From positions 53,199 through 117,198 of the forward strand of contig JAAYBR010000062.1 in the NCBI GenBank assembly GCA_012730045.1: a stretch of 64,000 nucleotides of DNA, written 5' to 3'. Under the pieces are notes generated by a model. It saw only the letters and a program-made list of their open reading frames with translations. It did not search any database and was not told the DNA's origin. Numbering within the stretch: position 1 is the first letter of the stretch; every line of letters begins with the position of its first letter. Position numbers and translations under genes: made by a program. Origin of the DNA: Candidatus Hydrogenedentota bacterium. GTDB taxonomy: Bacteria; Hydrogenedentota; Hydrogenedentia; Hydrogenedentales; CAITNO01. This document shows positions 25,601 to 35,811 of the stretch, piece after piece.

Positions 25601-26398
25601 GGCGTGAACACGGTGCTCCTGCGTTACGATGCGCCGGGGCGCACGCACTTCGTGCTGGAGCGCGCCGGGGTGCCCTCCGTGGCGTCCGAGGTTCCCCTGT
25701 CCATGCGCTGGCATGACAATCCCGCCGTGCTGCCGTTTGACCCGGCTCCGGAGACGGCGCGCGCCGCGGGCTGGTACCGCTTCACATCGCCCCCGGGCCT
25801 GCGGTCCATGCGGGTGACGGTCCGCGGCGCCCTGCAGGCGTGGGCCGACGGGGAGCCCATGACGGTGGAGACGGGTCCCGTGCGCGCGGACGGGACGGTG
25901 GAATGCACGGCGGCGGTCCGGACCTCCAAGGCGGCGGCGGTCGCGGTGGCGATGCGTGTGGACCGTGAACCCGGCTGTCCCGGCGGCGCGGCCCTGCCGG
26001 AGCCTGTGAAACTCGACTGCGGCCCCGGCGTGATGCCCCTGGGCGACTGGTCGCAGCGGGGCGCGCTGGCGGAGTACTCCGGCGGCATGTGGTACCGCAA
26101 GACCTTCACCCTTTCAGACGAACAGACCCGGGGCCGTGTCACGCTGGACCTGGGCGCCGTGGCCGCCTCGGCCGAGGTGATCGTCAACGGCAAGCCCGCG
26201 GGCATCCGCGTCACCCCGCCCTGGCGGGTGGACGCCTCCGGGCTGGTCACGCCGGGGGAAAACCGGGTTGAGGTGCTCGTCTGCAACACCCTCGCCAACC
26301 ACTACGGGACGATTCCGACGCACTACCGCGGCGACCCGCTGTCCGGCCTGCTGGGCCCGGTGACCCTGCGCACGGAGCGGGAAGTGGCGCTGAAGTGA
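22601..26398 (+). CDS. Exported GH106-like glycoside hydrolase (alpha-L-rhamnosidase-like)
   Basis: The 1265-residue protein has a signal peptide (MGISAVLLAGLCALPVSA). The N-terminal catalytic-type region has YGEVPFWWWTGDPL and GIPGVQVNYAHD, the opening of GH106-like alpha-L-rhamnosidases, with a TIM-barrel-like continuation (WHWSRGIMYACD; RVWLEGYHSLGW). A central region follows, and a C-terminal galactose-binding-like sandwich (GMWYRKTFTL, DLGAVAASAEVIVNGKPAG, GENRVEVLVCN) of the GH2 sugar-binding type. Such enzymes trim rhamnose from plant or algal polysaccharide. GGGAGAAAGG precedes ATG 22601. The exact family assignment is from recall of motifs and is not certain. Confidence 0.75.
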   Translation: MGISAVLLAGLCALPVSAAPLEFSDPENLPPPPADAPGFPVNTPGAGVRAGFASPPPGYGEVPFWWWTGDPLDRDRLLWQLDRLHAAGIPGVQVNYAHDPSMTTYPMEPPIFSEEWWDTWRWIAGECRKRDMGIGVSGYTIDWPGRDNLFRQIGVNDGSLRGAHLRAKLEKAEGGKPLSLELPAGVVRVTARRLDGGKGLEDLTPLARDGRLEWTPPGGRWEVAVVHAESPEFSVDPMNPASGKKVIERFFQPFADHCPGDLSKALNYFFHDELTFGVDGFLWSETFAGEFKKRKGYDVVPLLAALFTDLGPETPKVRLDYSDVMVSLEEENFFRPIFEWHWSRGIMYACDPGSRGRNPVEFGDYFRCVRWYAAPGHDTPGGKADLIKDKVSSSMAHLYRRPRVWLEGYHSLGWGATPATIFDSSCKNFLYGASLLNLHGLYYTTHGGFWEWAPPCFHFRMPYWDHMGSFFKYFERLSYLLSQGAHRCDVAVMYPVAPLEAGMAGDRAVKTAFDAGERLYMDHGMDFDFMDFESLERAEIRDRQLLVSGEAYRVLVLPVMKAARWSTIEKALAFFREGGVVVALGALPEASDRAGRDDRQLDRAIREIFGVTAEEARAGKGAEPRRSRSGGVGAVLDGPDAAAALISASIPRDFVPGDGGQVLHRVIDDRDVYMVMGAARNSECFFRAEGVVELWDPWSGTSHPLHTHAPAEGGTRVRMPLGPDTAQLIVFSPGAAPSVVGTDLDEIADLSLTDGKPVVTGYAAVPGEKAATVRAADGAETVLRGVAEAAPSPVSLDGDWEVEPAPTLDNRWGDFRLPATDTVIGAEARRFAHAVETGPGSGWERADVDTSGWKTVTHSYGQRFWKLGPLPETAEADAALAAMTVVDSSAPVAVGGQEYRWQPYDYSTRWGVEGDPGPQGHHGLKKMVSDDFIVLGRPDYTGILIEYQKEEAGTHYYLWTTVGAPEALEALARTGDMKPAALWVNGVRVDDLAAPVPLQAGVNTVLLRYDAPGRTHFVLERAGVPSVASEVPLSMRWHDNPAVLPFDPAPETARAAGWYRFTSPPGLRSMRVTVRGALQAWADGEPMTVETGPVRADGTVECTAAVRTSKAAAVAVAMRVDREPGCPGGAALPEPVKLDCGPGVMPLGDWSQRGALAEYSGGMWYRKTFTLSDEQTRGRVTLDLGAVAASAEVIVNGKPAGIRVTPPWRVDASGLVTPGENRVEVLVCNTLANHYGTIPTHYRGDPLSGLLGPVTLRTEREVALK

Positions 26399-26415
26399 TC
26401 CGGCTGCGAACGGCA

Positions 26416-26496
26416 GTCGGACCCGTCGGACAGGTCCGACAAGTCCGACCCGTCTGACCGATCGGCCGGATCAGTCCGATCCGACCGATCGGTCTG
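26416..26496. repeat. 9-bp-period short tandem array (GTCSGACNN-type x9)
   Basis: Nine consecutive 9-mers, starting GTCGGACCC, GTCGGACAG, GTCCGACAA, keep the frame [GA]TCNGACNN with increasing divergence to the right. The array lies between the GH106-like gene and the ppdK terminator. Confidence 0.75.
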
Positions 26497-26525
26497 ATTC
26501 CCTCCCTTGTCCTCCCAAAAGAGAA

Positions 26526-26555
26526 GCGCGCGGCCGGTTTGCACCGGCCGCGCGC
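26526..26555 (-). terminator. Rho-independent terminator of ppdK
   Basis: A 13-bp perfect stem (26526-26538 with 26543-26555) and a 4-base loop are followed on the minus strand by TTCTCTTTT. It begins 16 bases after the ppdK stop codon. On the plus strand it is followed only by GTTTC, so action on the glycosidase gene is less certain. Confidence 0.78.
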
Positions 26556-26570
26556 GTTTCGTCGCGGGGG

Positions 26571-29366
<2,796 letters not shown>

Positions 29367-29505
29367 GACGCTGTTTTCTCCTTCAGTCAGGTCCTCGTTG
29401 CCCAGTCTGGAACACACCCGCCTCGCCACACGTTTGGAAAGGGGGGCTTCGCACGACACCCGTGCGGAAAACCGGACGGAACCAGCCCAATCCGGCATTT
29501 ATGGA

Positions 29506-29534
29506 ATTATACTCCCGTCCGCCCCCCCGTTCAA
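29506..29534 (-). promoter_or_regulatory. Sigma-70 promoter of ppdK
   Basis: On the minus strand TTGAAC, a 17-base spacer and TATAAT form a near-consensus promoter. The leader to the ATG is about 130 nt; no known riboswitch is recognised in it. Confidence 0.65.
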
Positions 29535-29580
29535 GAAACGTCCGCCCTCCGGATGTTCCCGATTCCGCTCCGAACCGGAC

Positions 29581-29610
29581 TTGGAAAGCCCCCGGCGCGT
29601 GTGGGATAAT
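29581..29610 (+). promoter_or_regulatory. Candidate promoter of tRNA-Arg
   Basis: TTGGAA (29581-29586), an 18-base spacer and GATAAT (29605-29610), ending 15 bases before the tRNA. Confidence 0.4.
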
Positions 29611-29625
29611 CGCGTCCCCCTCCGC

Positions 29626-29702
29626 GCGCCCGTAGCTCAGGTGGATAGAGCGTCAGCCTTCTAAGCTGAGGGCCGCTGGTTCGAGTCCAGCCGGGCGCGC
29701 CA
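29626..29702 (+). tRNA. tRNA-Arg (anticodon TCT), CCA encoded
   Basis: A full cloverleaf can be drawn: a 7-bp acceptor stem (GCGCCCG / CGGGCGC), D stem GCTC/GAGC, anticodon stem TCAGC/GCTGA with loop CTTCTAA (anticodon TCT at 29660-29662, reading AGA/AGG), a 5-base variable loop, T stem GCTGG/CCAGC with loop TTCGAGT, discriminator G and an encoded CCA. Confidence 0.97.
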
Positions 29703-29739
29703 TTTCCTTCTTTCCCCCCCTTTTTCCGGTTCATGCCTG

Positions 29740-31062
29740 TCAGGGGAACTGGGTGAAGGCGATGTAGCGGACGTAGATGTAGGCGCTGCTGATGACCATG
29801 CTGGCCAGGGTGACGGGAACGCTGTAGCGCAGGAAGGTGGCGAAGGAGAAGGGGGCGCCGTTTTTCTTGGCGATTTGGGCCACGACAACGTTGGCGGCCG
29901 CGCCGAAAAGGGTGCCGTTGCCGCCGAGGCAGGCACCCAGGGCCAGGGACCACCACAGGGGGTCGGCGACCAGCCGGACGGCCTCGGGGGTGAAGCTGTC
30001 CATGCCGCCCTGGGGCTCGAAGTAGAGGGAGACCATGGTGTTCACCAGGGGGATGAAGGCCATGACGATGGGGATGTTGCCGAAAAGGGCGGACAGGAGG
30101 CCGGCGACCCACAGCACGGCGAGGCACAGCAGGAAGAGGTTGTGCCCGATGGCGCGGGAAATGGCGCCGCCGATGCTGTCGAAGAGCCCCGCGTGCTCCA
30201 GGGCGCCGACGAGCATGAACAGGCCGATGAGGAAGAAGATGGTTTCCCACTCGACCTTTTCCATGGCCTCGCGGATGCCGACGCCGCAGACAATCAGCAT
30301 GACGAAGCCGCCGGCGAGGGCGACGACGCCGGGGGGGACGTGGAGCGCGTGCCCCATGATGAACCCGATGATAATGACGCCGAAAACGACCAGGCCCCTG
30401 CGGAGGCGGCCGGGCTGGACGATGGCGAGCTCGGGGTGGGCCTGCATGATGCGCACACGGGCCTCGGGGGGCGTGGCCAGGGGTTTCCGGGAAAACCAGG
30501 CGATGGGCGCGAGCACCGCCGCCCCGACCAGGATGACGGCGGGGGAGAGGTGGAGGAGAAACTGGTTGAAGTTCAGCCCGGACTTCGCGCCGATGAGGAT
30601 GTTGGGCGGGTCGCCGATGAGGGTGGCGGTGCCGCCGATGTTGGAGAAGAGGGCCAGCAGCACCAGATAGGGGACCGACGGGACCTCGAGGATCTGGGTC
30701 ACCAGGATGGTGATGGGGGCGACGAGGACCACGGTGGTGACGTTGTCGAGGAAGGCGGACAGCACTGCAGTGGCCGTGAGCAGGCCCACCAGAATGGCCA
30801 CGGCGTTGCCCCGGGCGCGCTGGGCGATGAAGATGGCGACCCATTCGAAGAGGCCGGTCTCGGAGAGGATGCCGACGACGATCATCATGCCGGTGAGGAG
30901 GAAGACCACGTCGAGGTCCACGCACGCGAAGGCCGCCTCGTGGGGCATGAACCGGAAGAGGATCATGGCCGCGGCGCCGATGACGGCGGCGGCGGTGCGG
31001 TCCACCTTCTCGCTGATGATGAGGAGGTAGGTGACACCGAATATGAGCAGGGGGCCGAGCAT
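29740..31062 (-). CDS. ArsB/NhaD-superfamily ion transporter
   Basis: The 440-residue membrane protein has about eleven hydrophobic segments. Motifs of the ArsB/NhaD (ion transporter) superfamily are present: LSAFLDNVTTVVLVAPI with the DN pair, SNIGGTATLIGDPPNILIG, and in the second repeat LFGNIPIVMAFIPL and GACLGGNGTLFGAAANVVV. Substrates in this group include sodium/proton exchange, dicarboxylates and arsenite. The upstream PTS-IIA/CBS protein (12-base gap) is probably co-translated and may regulate it. The 3' end faces tRNA-Arg. Confidence 0.85.
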   Translation of the reverse strand: MLGPLLIFGVTYLLIISEKVDRTAAAVIGAAAMILFRFMPHEAAFACVDLDVVFLLTGMMIVVGILSETGLFEWVAIFIAQRARGNAVAILVGLLTATAVLSAFLDNVTTVVLVAPITILVTQILEVPSVPYLVLLALFSNIGGTATLIGDPPNILIGAKSGLNFNQFLLHLSPAVILVGAAVLAPIAWFSRKPLATPPEARVRIMQAHPELAIVQPGRLRRGLVVFGVIIIGFIMGHALHVPPGVVALAGGFVMLIVCGVGIREAMEKVEWETIFFLIGLFMLVGALEHAGLFDSIGGAISRAIGHNLFLLCLAVLWVAGLLSALFGNIPIVMAFIPLVNTMVSLYFEPQGGMDSFTPEAVRLVADPLWWSLALGACLGGNGTLFGAAANVVVAQIAKKNGAPFSFATFLRYSVPVTLASMVISSAYIYVRYIAFTQFP

Positions 31063-31073
31063 TGCCGCGTCCC

Positions 31074-31988
31074 TTATATGTTGATCACGCGGTCGAGAAC
31101 CAGGCTGCGGTCAATGACCCCGACCCGTTTCCCTTCGCGGACGACGTAGATTTTGGGGTGGCGCCTCACGGCCAGCTCAAAGACAACCTCGAGAAGCGTG
31201 GCCTCCTCGGGGAGCGTGGCGATGTCGGACGTCATGACGTCCCTGGCGAGGGCGCCGGCCTCCTTCTGGAAGTACTTTTCAAAGGGGTCAAACTCGCGGA
31301 TGAAGGAGATGCTTTTCAGCTGGGTGAAGAAGTCGGGCATGCCCAGTTTGAAAAGCTGGTCGCAGGTGATCTGCCCCAGCAGGGTGCCCTCGGCGTCCGT
31401 CACGGAGACCGACTCGAGCATGTGCTGGTTCATCACCCGGGTCACCTCCTTGAGCGGGGTTTCGGGCGCCACGGAGACGATCGGGGGGCGCATGATGTCG
31501 CGCGCCGTGACCGGGCGGCTGTCGCTCAGCACGCGCTCCTGGATGAGGGCCGCGAACAGGCCCTCATCGTCGAGGTCGAAGAGCAGCTCGCGCTTGGACG
31601 GGTCCGAAAAGAGCCGGGCGAAGGACGCCATGACCTTCAGGGCGACGTGGCTCTGCTCCTCCGGGGCGAGCATGAGGGCGACAACGCGCACCCCCTCGGA
31701 CCCGGGCGCGCCGAAGGCCACCGGCCGCGCGAGCCGCGCCACGCACAGCCCCGTGCGGGGAAGTCCGGGAATGCGGCCGTGGGGGAAGGCGAACCCGTGG
31801 CCCAGGTCGGTGACGCACTGGGACTCCCGCTCGCGGACCGCCGCAAGCAGGGCCTCGCGCCCGTGCCCGGCGTCGTCCGCGCAGAAGCCGCGCGCCGTCA
31901 GCGCGTCCAGCATGCGTCCGATGACCTCCCACTTCTCGCGGGCGTCCAGATCGAAGAGCACCGTCTGTTTGCTGAAAAACACGTCCAT
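31074..31988 (-). CDS. PTS EIIA type-2 domain protein with two CBS domains
   Basis: The 304-residue protein starts MDVFFSKQTVLFDLDA. Residues 1-150 form a PtsN/fructose-type EIIA domain with the phosphorylatable His-70 in GHGFAFPHGR. Residues 160-304 form a CBS pair (ARDIMRPPIVSVAPETPL; DVMTSDIATLPEEATL), which usually bind adenine nucleotides. No EIIB or EIIC sugar channel is adjacent. Placement 12 bases before an ion transporter gene suggests that the domain senses PEP-dependent phosphorylation and nucleotide level and gates that transporter. This role is inferred. Confidence 0.85.
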   Translation of the reverse strand: MDVFFSKQTVLFDLDAREKWEVIGRMLDALTARGFCADDAGHGREALLAAVRERESQCVTDLGHGFAFPHGRIPGLPRTGLCVARLARPVAFGAPGSEGVRVVALMLAPEEQSHVALKVMASFARLFSDPSKRELLFDLDDEGLFAALIQERVLSDSRPVTARDIMRPPIVSVAPETPLKEVTRVMNQHMLESVSVTDAEGTLLGQITCDQLFKLGMPDFFTQLKSISFIREFDPFEKYFQKEAGALARDVMTSDIATLPEEATLLEVVFELAVRRHPKIYVVREGKRVGVIDRSLVLDRVINI

Positions 31989-32399
31989 GTCTGGCCCTTT
32001 TCGGGGATGGACCCCTCTGGGGGATGTTTCCCTGGCCTCTGGGCAGGGCCTTCCGCCGGGCCCCGGGGAAACGTTTCCCGGGCGGGGCCGGTGAAGGTGT
32101 CCGGCGTTCCGCCGGGTCAGCCCGACCGGGGACACCGACACGTCCCCCGGGAACACCGATCCCGAACGCCGCAAGGCGCGCAACGGCATCTTACCATAGC
32201 GGAGGATGCGGGCGAATGTCCAGACCAACCCCGGGGGGTGGCAGCTCGGAGGTGTTGGATATCCTTGACCCCTCGCGAGTCGAGATGGCTGAGAGAGTGG
32301 GGGCGAGGTGCCGTATTTGCTCGGTGCCGAGGCTGCCGGATACACTCGGACACTCACTTCGCTCTGGAAAGCGCATGTCGTGAAACAGGAGGAATGGGA
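31989..32399. promoter_or_regulatory. Intergenic region with paired palindromes
   Basis: A 14-base palindrome GGGAAACGTTTCCC lies at 32066-32079 inside a larger GC-rich inverted repeat, and a similar GGGATGTTTCCC occurs at 32021-32032, close to the start of the EIIA-CBS gene. They could be operators for that operon. GC content falls from about 32200 onward, marking the edge of the accessory segment. No gene is seen here. Confidence 0.35.
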
Positions 32400-33989
32400 T
32401 TGGCTGAGATGAACAAATACCTCTGGAGGCTTTACACGGAGTCTTCGGAGGGGCGGCGGGCCGTGAAGGCGTTCTCTGAGCTTCAGCCAGAAGAAACGTA
32501 TGGACTGCTTCAGGAGGCGGGGCTGTGCGGGAGTGTCTCCCCGTGGTATGTCACGCTTGATAGTGACAGCATCAACTCGGCGCGGGGGGATGGTTACGGG
32601 AAATTCCTGGTCGAGGAGAACATTCTCGATTCCTCCTTGGAATGGCAGGCCGCGTTTGAGCCCCTTGCAGCTCTGCCGCCGGGCAAGGCGGTTCGGCGGC
32701 TGGAATCCATGATTGAGAAAGGGGTGAAGGGCGCTGCGGCGGATTCGGGAATACCGCCAGCTGCTTACGATAGTTGGATCACCGAAGTGACCGCGCTGAG
32801 TCTTGGCCTTTTTCGGGCGAACCGGGATGCGTTTGTCCCATGGTTGTTCCAGTTTCAATTCGACCTGTTTGGGGAGATTGCGCAAACCTTCGAGATTCCC
32901 GTTCCGCCCATCCCCAAGAAAAGCGACCTGCGCGGGCGCGCCTTGTATTATCTGCGCCTTTGCGAATCATTGTCTCGTTTTCGGCTGGAGAACAGCCTCA
33001 GCCCGGAGGAGCTTTGCTGCCTGCTTTACGACTACGGACCCCGGGTTGTCGGAGGTCCCGAGGCAAAGAAGAGGGTGGATGATCTTCCGCGACCGCTCAA
33101 GGCCTGGTTCACGGGCGGCGGCAAGGACGACAACGGCGACTTCGAATGGCTCGACAACGCCGGACCTGACAGCACAAGCTTCTGGCAGGGAAACCCGGAT
33201 GCGAGGGAAGGGGACATCGTGGTCATGTATTGCCTCGCGCCGAGAAGCTGCGTTCATTCGGTATGGCGGGTTGTCAAGGACGCCTATGTGGACCCATTCT
33301 TCTTCTATTACCACACGATCCATGTCGGACATCCGGTTGGGGTGCCTCCGGTCACGCTGAACGAACTGAAAGCTCACCCCGTGCTTTCCAACATGTCCAT
33401 TGTCCGAAAGAACATGCAGGGAGTGAACGGAACCCCCATTTCCCAGGGCGATTATGCGGAATTGCTGCGCTGCTTCGGGAAGAAGGGCGCGAATATCAGG
33501 GCGCTGCCAAAGATTCGCAGAACCCTTCCCGACAGCAATCTCATCCTTTCCAACGAGCGCGACGTCGAGGTCCAACTTGTCGAGCCGCTGCTTGCCCGTC
33601 TGGGGTACACGCAGAGCGACTGGATACGGCAGCTTCCCGTGAAGATGGGCAGAGGGTACCGCGTATACCCCGACTATGCGCTTTTGGCGCGGGCGGTTCG
33701 GGGGGAAGAGAGCGCGGTGCTCTTGGTGGAGGCCAAGCATCGGATACCAAACGCAACCGAACTGCGCAAAGCCTACTACCAAGCGCTTTCCTATGCCTAC
33801 CGTCTTCGGTCCGAAGGTTTCCTCCTTGCGGCGGAAGAGGGCGTGTGGGCGTTCCGGGTGAAGGATGGAGAATGCGCCCCTAAGGATGGCGTCCACTACT
33901 CCTGGCACGATCTAAGCAATGCGGACACCTTCCATGAGCTGTTGGTTGTATTTGGAAAGGACGTCATAATAAGAGGAAGGCGCAGATAG
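32400..33989 (+). CDS. Predicted EVE-like/HsdR-N-like PD-(D/E)XK nuclease
   Basis: The protein is about 529 residues. The first 240 are helical with no recognised family. Residues about 255-370 (EGDIVVMYCLAPRS, HSVWRVVKDAYVDPF, VRKNMQGVNGTPIS) look like an EVE/PUA-type fold, which elsewhere reads modified bases. Residues about 385-480 match the N-terminal nuclease region of type I restriction HsdR: NERDVEVQLVEPLL, catalytic Asp-425 (YPDYALL), Glu-444 and Lys-446 (LVEAKH), and the QxxxY motif (QALSY). No helicase or methylase is adjacent. AGGAGG at 32387-32392 best fits TTG 32400; ATG 32394 and ATG 32409 are alternatives. Lower GC than neighbours suggests transfer. Confidence 0.7.
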   Translation: MAEMNKYLWRLYTESSEGRRAVKAFSELQPEETYGLLQEAGLCGSVSPWYVTLDSDSINSARGDGYGKFLVEENILDSSLEWQAAFEPLAALPPGKAVRRLESMIEKGVKGAAADSGIPPAAYDSWITEVTALSLGLFRANRDAFVPWLFQFQFDLFGEIAQTFEIPVPPIPKKSDLRGRALYYLRLCESLSRFRLENSLSPEELCCLLYDYGPRVVGGPEAKKRVDDLPRPLKAWFTGGGKDDNGDFEWLDNAGPDSTSFWQGNPDAREGDIVVMYCLAPRSCVHSVWRVVKDAYVDPFFFYYHTIHVGHPVGVPPVTLNELKAHPVLSNMSIVRKNMQGVNGTPISQGDYAELLRCFGKKGANIRALPKIRRTLPDSNLILSNERDVEVQLVEPLLARLGYTQSDWIRQLPVKMGRGYRVYPDYALLARAVRGEESAVLLVEAKHRIPNATELRKAYYQALSYAYRLRSEGFLLAAEEGVWAFRVKDGECAPKDGVHYSWHDLSNADTFHELLVVFGKDVIIRGRRR

Positions 33990-34069
33990 AAGACGAATCG
34001 CCACTGCGACGCTGAAGAAGCATGGAGCTTCCAGCGGATTTTCGTAAGGTTCCTGGTCTTTCCAATTGT

Positions 34070-34146
34070 CTTCTTAGTGTCCTTTGTGCCTTTGTGGTTA
34101 AAACTCCGGGAAGGGTCACCACAAAGACACAAAGGACACAAAGAAG
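34070..34146. repeat. 29-bp inverted repeat (CCTTTGTG-type)
   Basis: Arms 34070-34098 and 34118-34146 are inverted with two or three mismatches, built on CTTTGTG / CACAAAG. It is a MITE/REP-like element common in environmental genomes. The rest of the gap 33990-34346 shows no supported gene. Confidence 0.7.
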
Positions 34147-34346
34147 AGGGCGGGAACCGTAGCTGCGGCGGGAACAAGATGGCGCGGGTTGCGCGCGCCA
34201 TGACGTGTGTTGCCGAAGGCATGCAAAAGGAAGGATGCCTGATCCGTAATTGCAGAAGCGCGGAGCGCCTGAAGCAATTCTGTGCTCGCCGCACTTTAGA
34301 CAATCGCCCGTCTGGCGTCTTCACGGAGTGCCAGAAGATTCGGTGC

Positions 34347-35762
34347 TCAGGAGGCGCCGGGGGCGTTCTCCCCGGTGAGGAAGCGGTGGATGTTTGCGGC
34401 GGCGATGCGGCCCTGGCCCATGGCGCTGATGACGGTGGCGGCGCCGGACACGATGTCGCCTGCGGCGAAGACGCCGCGGACGGAGGTCTCCATGGTGTCG
34501 GGGTTCACGACGATGGTCCCCCACTTGGAGGTCTCGAGGCCCTCCATGGTCTGGGGGATGAGGGGGTTGGGCTTGTTGCCGATGGCGATGATGACGGTGT
34601 CGGCGGGGATGCGGAACTCGGTCCCGGGCATCTCGACGGGCCTGCGGCGTCCGGAGGCGTCGGGCTCGCCGAGCTCCATGCGCAGGCACTCGATCTCGGT
34701 GACGCGGTGGCGGGCGTCGCCGTGGACGCGGATCGGGGCGGTGAGCATCTGGAACTTGACGCCCTCCTCGCCGGCGTGGTGGACCTCCTCGCCGCGGGCG
34801 GGCATCTGCTCCTTGGCGCGGCGGTAGACGATGGTGACGTCGGCGCCGAGACGCAGGGCGGTGCGGGCGGAGTCCATGGCGACGTTGCCGCCGCCGACGA
34901 CGACGACGCGCTCGCGCTTGATGGGCGGCGTGTCGTAGCGGGGGAAGAGGTAGGCCTTCATGAGGTTGGACCGGGTGAGGTACTCGTTGGCGCTGTAGAC
35001 GCCGACGAGGTTCTCGCCGGGGATGTTCATGAACGACGGCAGGCCGGCGCCGCTGCCCACGAAGACGGCGTCGTAGCCCTCGTCCTCCATGAGCTCCGGC
35101 ACGGTGCTGTTGCGCCCGACGACGAAGTCCATGACGAAGGTGACGCCGAGCTTCTTTAGGAAGTCCACCTCGGACTTGACGATGGCCTTGGGCAGGCGGA
35201 ACTCGGGGATGCCGTAGGTGAGCACGCCGCCGGGCTCGTGGAGGGCCTCGAAGATGGTGACGGCGTGCCCGAGCTTGATGAGGTCGCCCGCGACGGTGAG
35301 CCCGGCGGGTCCGGCGCCGACGATGGCGACCTTCTTCCCGGTGGGGGGCGGCAGTTCGGGGACTTCCATCTCGCTGTTGAGGCGCTCATAGTCCGCCACG
35401 AAGCGCTCAAGACGGCCGATGGCGACGGGCTCGCCCTTGACGCCGAGGATGCAGACCTTCTCGCACTGCTCCTCCTGGGGGCACACGCGGCCGCACACGG
35501 CGGGCAGCGAGTTCGTCTCCTTCAGCCTGTGCGCCGCCTCGATGAACTTCCCCTCCCTGATCAGGCCGACGAACCCGGGGATGTCGTTCTGGACGGGGCA
35601 GCCCTCCACGCAGCGGGGCTTCTTGCACTGGAGGCAGCGGCCGGCCTCCAGCATCGCCGTCTCGATGCTGTACCCGTGGGGCACCTCCTCGAAATTGTGC
35701 GCGCGGTCCTCCGGCGCCTGCTCCGGCATCGCCTGCCGCGGAACCTTCTTGCTTTCAGCCAT
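34347..35762 (-). CDS. nfnB: NfnB/GltD-like FAD and iron-sulfur NADPH oxidoreductase
   Basis: The 471-residue protein has an N-terminal iron-sulfur region (CLQCKKPRCVEGCP; CGRVCPQEEQCEKVC), an FAD-binding motif GAGPAGL, LTYGIPEFRLPK, and a second dinucleotide site GGGNVAMD. This matches the small subunit of glutamate synthase and NfnB, the bifurcating-FAD/NADPH subunit of NfnAB. The glutamate synthase reading is less likely because no large GltB subunit is near and the gene upstream encodes an NfnA-like domain. It is the last gene of a four-gene minus-strand operon, 49 bases after the NuoG-NfnA fusion. Confidence 0.82.
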   Translation of the reverse strand: MAESKKVPRQAMPEQAPEDRAHNFEEVPHGYSIETAMLEAGRCLQCKKPRCVEGCPVQNDIPGFVGLIREGKFIEAAHRLKETNSLPAVCGRVCPQEEQCEKVCILGVKGEPVAIGRLERFVADYERLNSEMEVPELPPPTGKKVAIVGAGPAGLTVAGDLIKLGHAVTIFEALHEPGGVLTYGIPEFRLPKAIVKSEVDFLKKLGVTFVMDFVVGRNSTVPELMEDEGYDAVFVGSGAGLPSFMNIPGENLVGVYSANEYLTRSNLMKAYLFPRYDTPPIKRERVVVVGGGNVAMDSARTALRLGADVTIVYRRAKEQMPARGEEVHHAGEEGVKFQMLTAPIRVHGDARHRVTEIECLRMELGEPDASGRRRPVEMPGTEFRIPADTVIIAIGNKPNPLIPQTMEGLETSKWGTIVVNPDTMETSVRGVFAAGDIVSGAATVISAMGQGRIAAANIHRFLTGENAPGAS

Positions 35763-35811
35763 GACTTTCGACCTCGTCCCTTGACCCGCGCGGGCGCGGG
35801 GTGTTGCGCTT

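Noticed and set aside
29626..34346. Genomic island integrated at tRNA-Arg
   Set aside because: The tRNA is intact, but no integrase and no repeat of the tRNA 3' end were found, and the transporter operon between looks native.
34347..35762. Glutamate synthase small subunit as the function
   Set aside because: No GltB large subunit lies near, and the gene follows an NfnA-like fusion, so NfnB is preferred though not proven.
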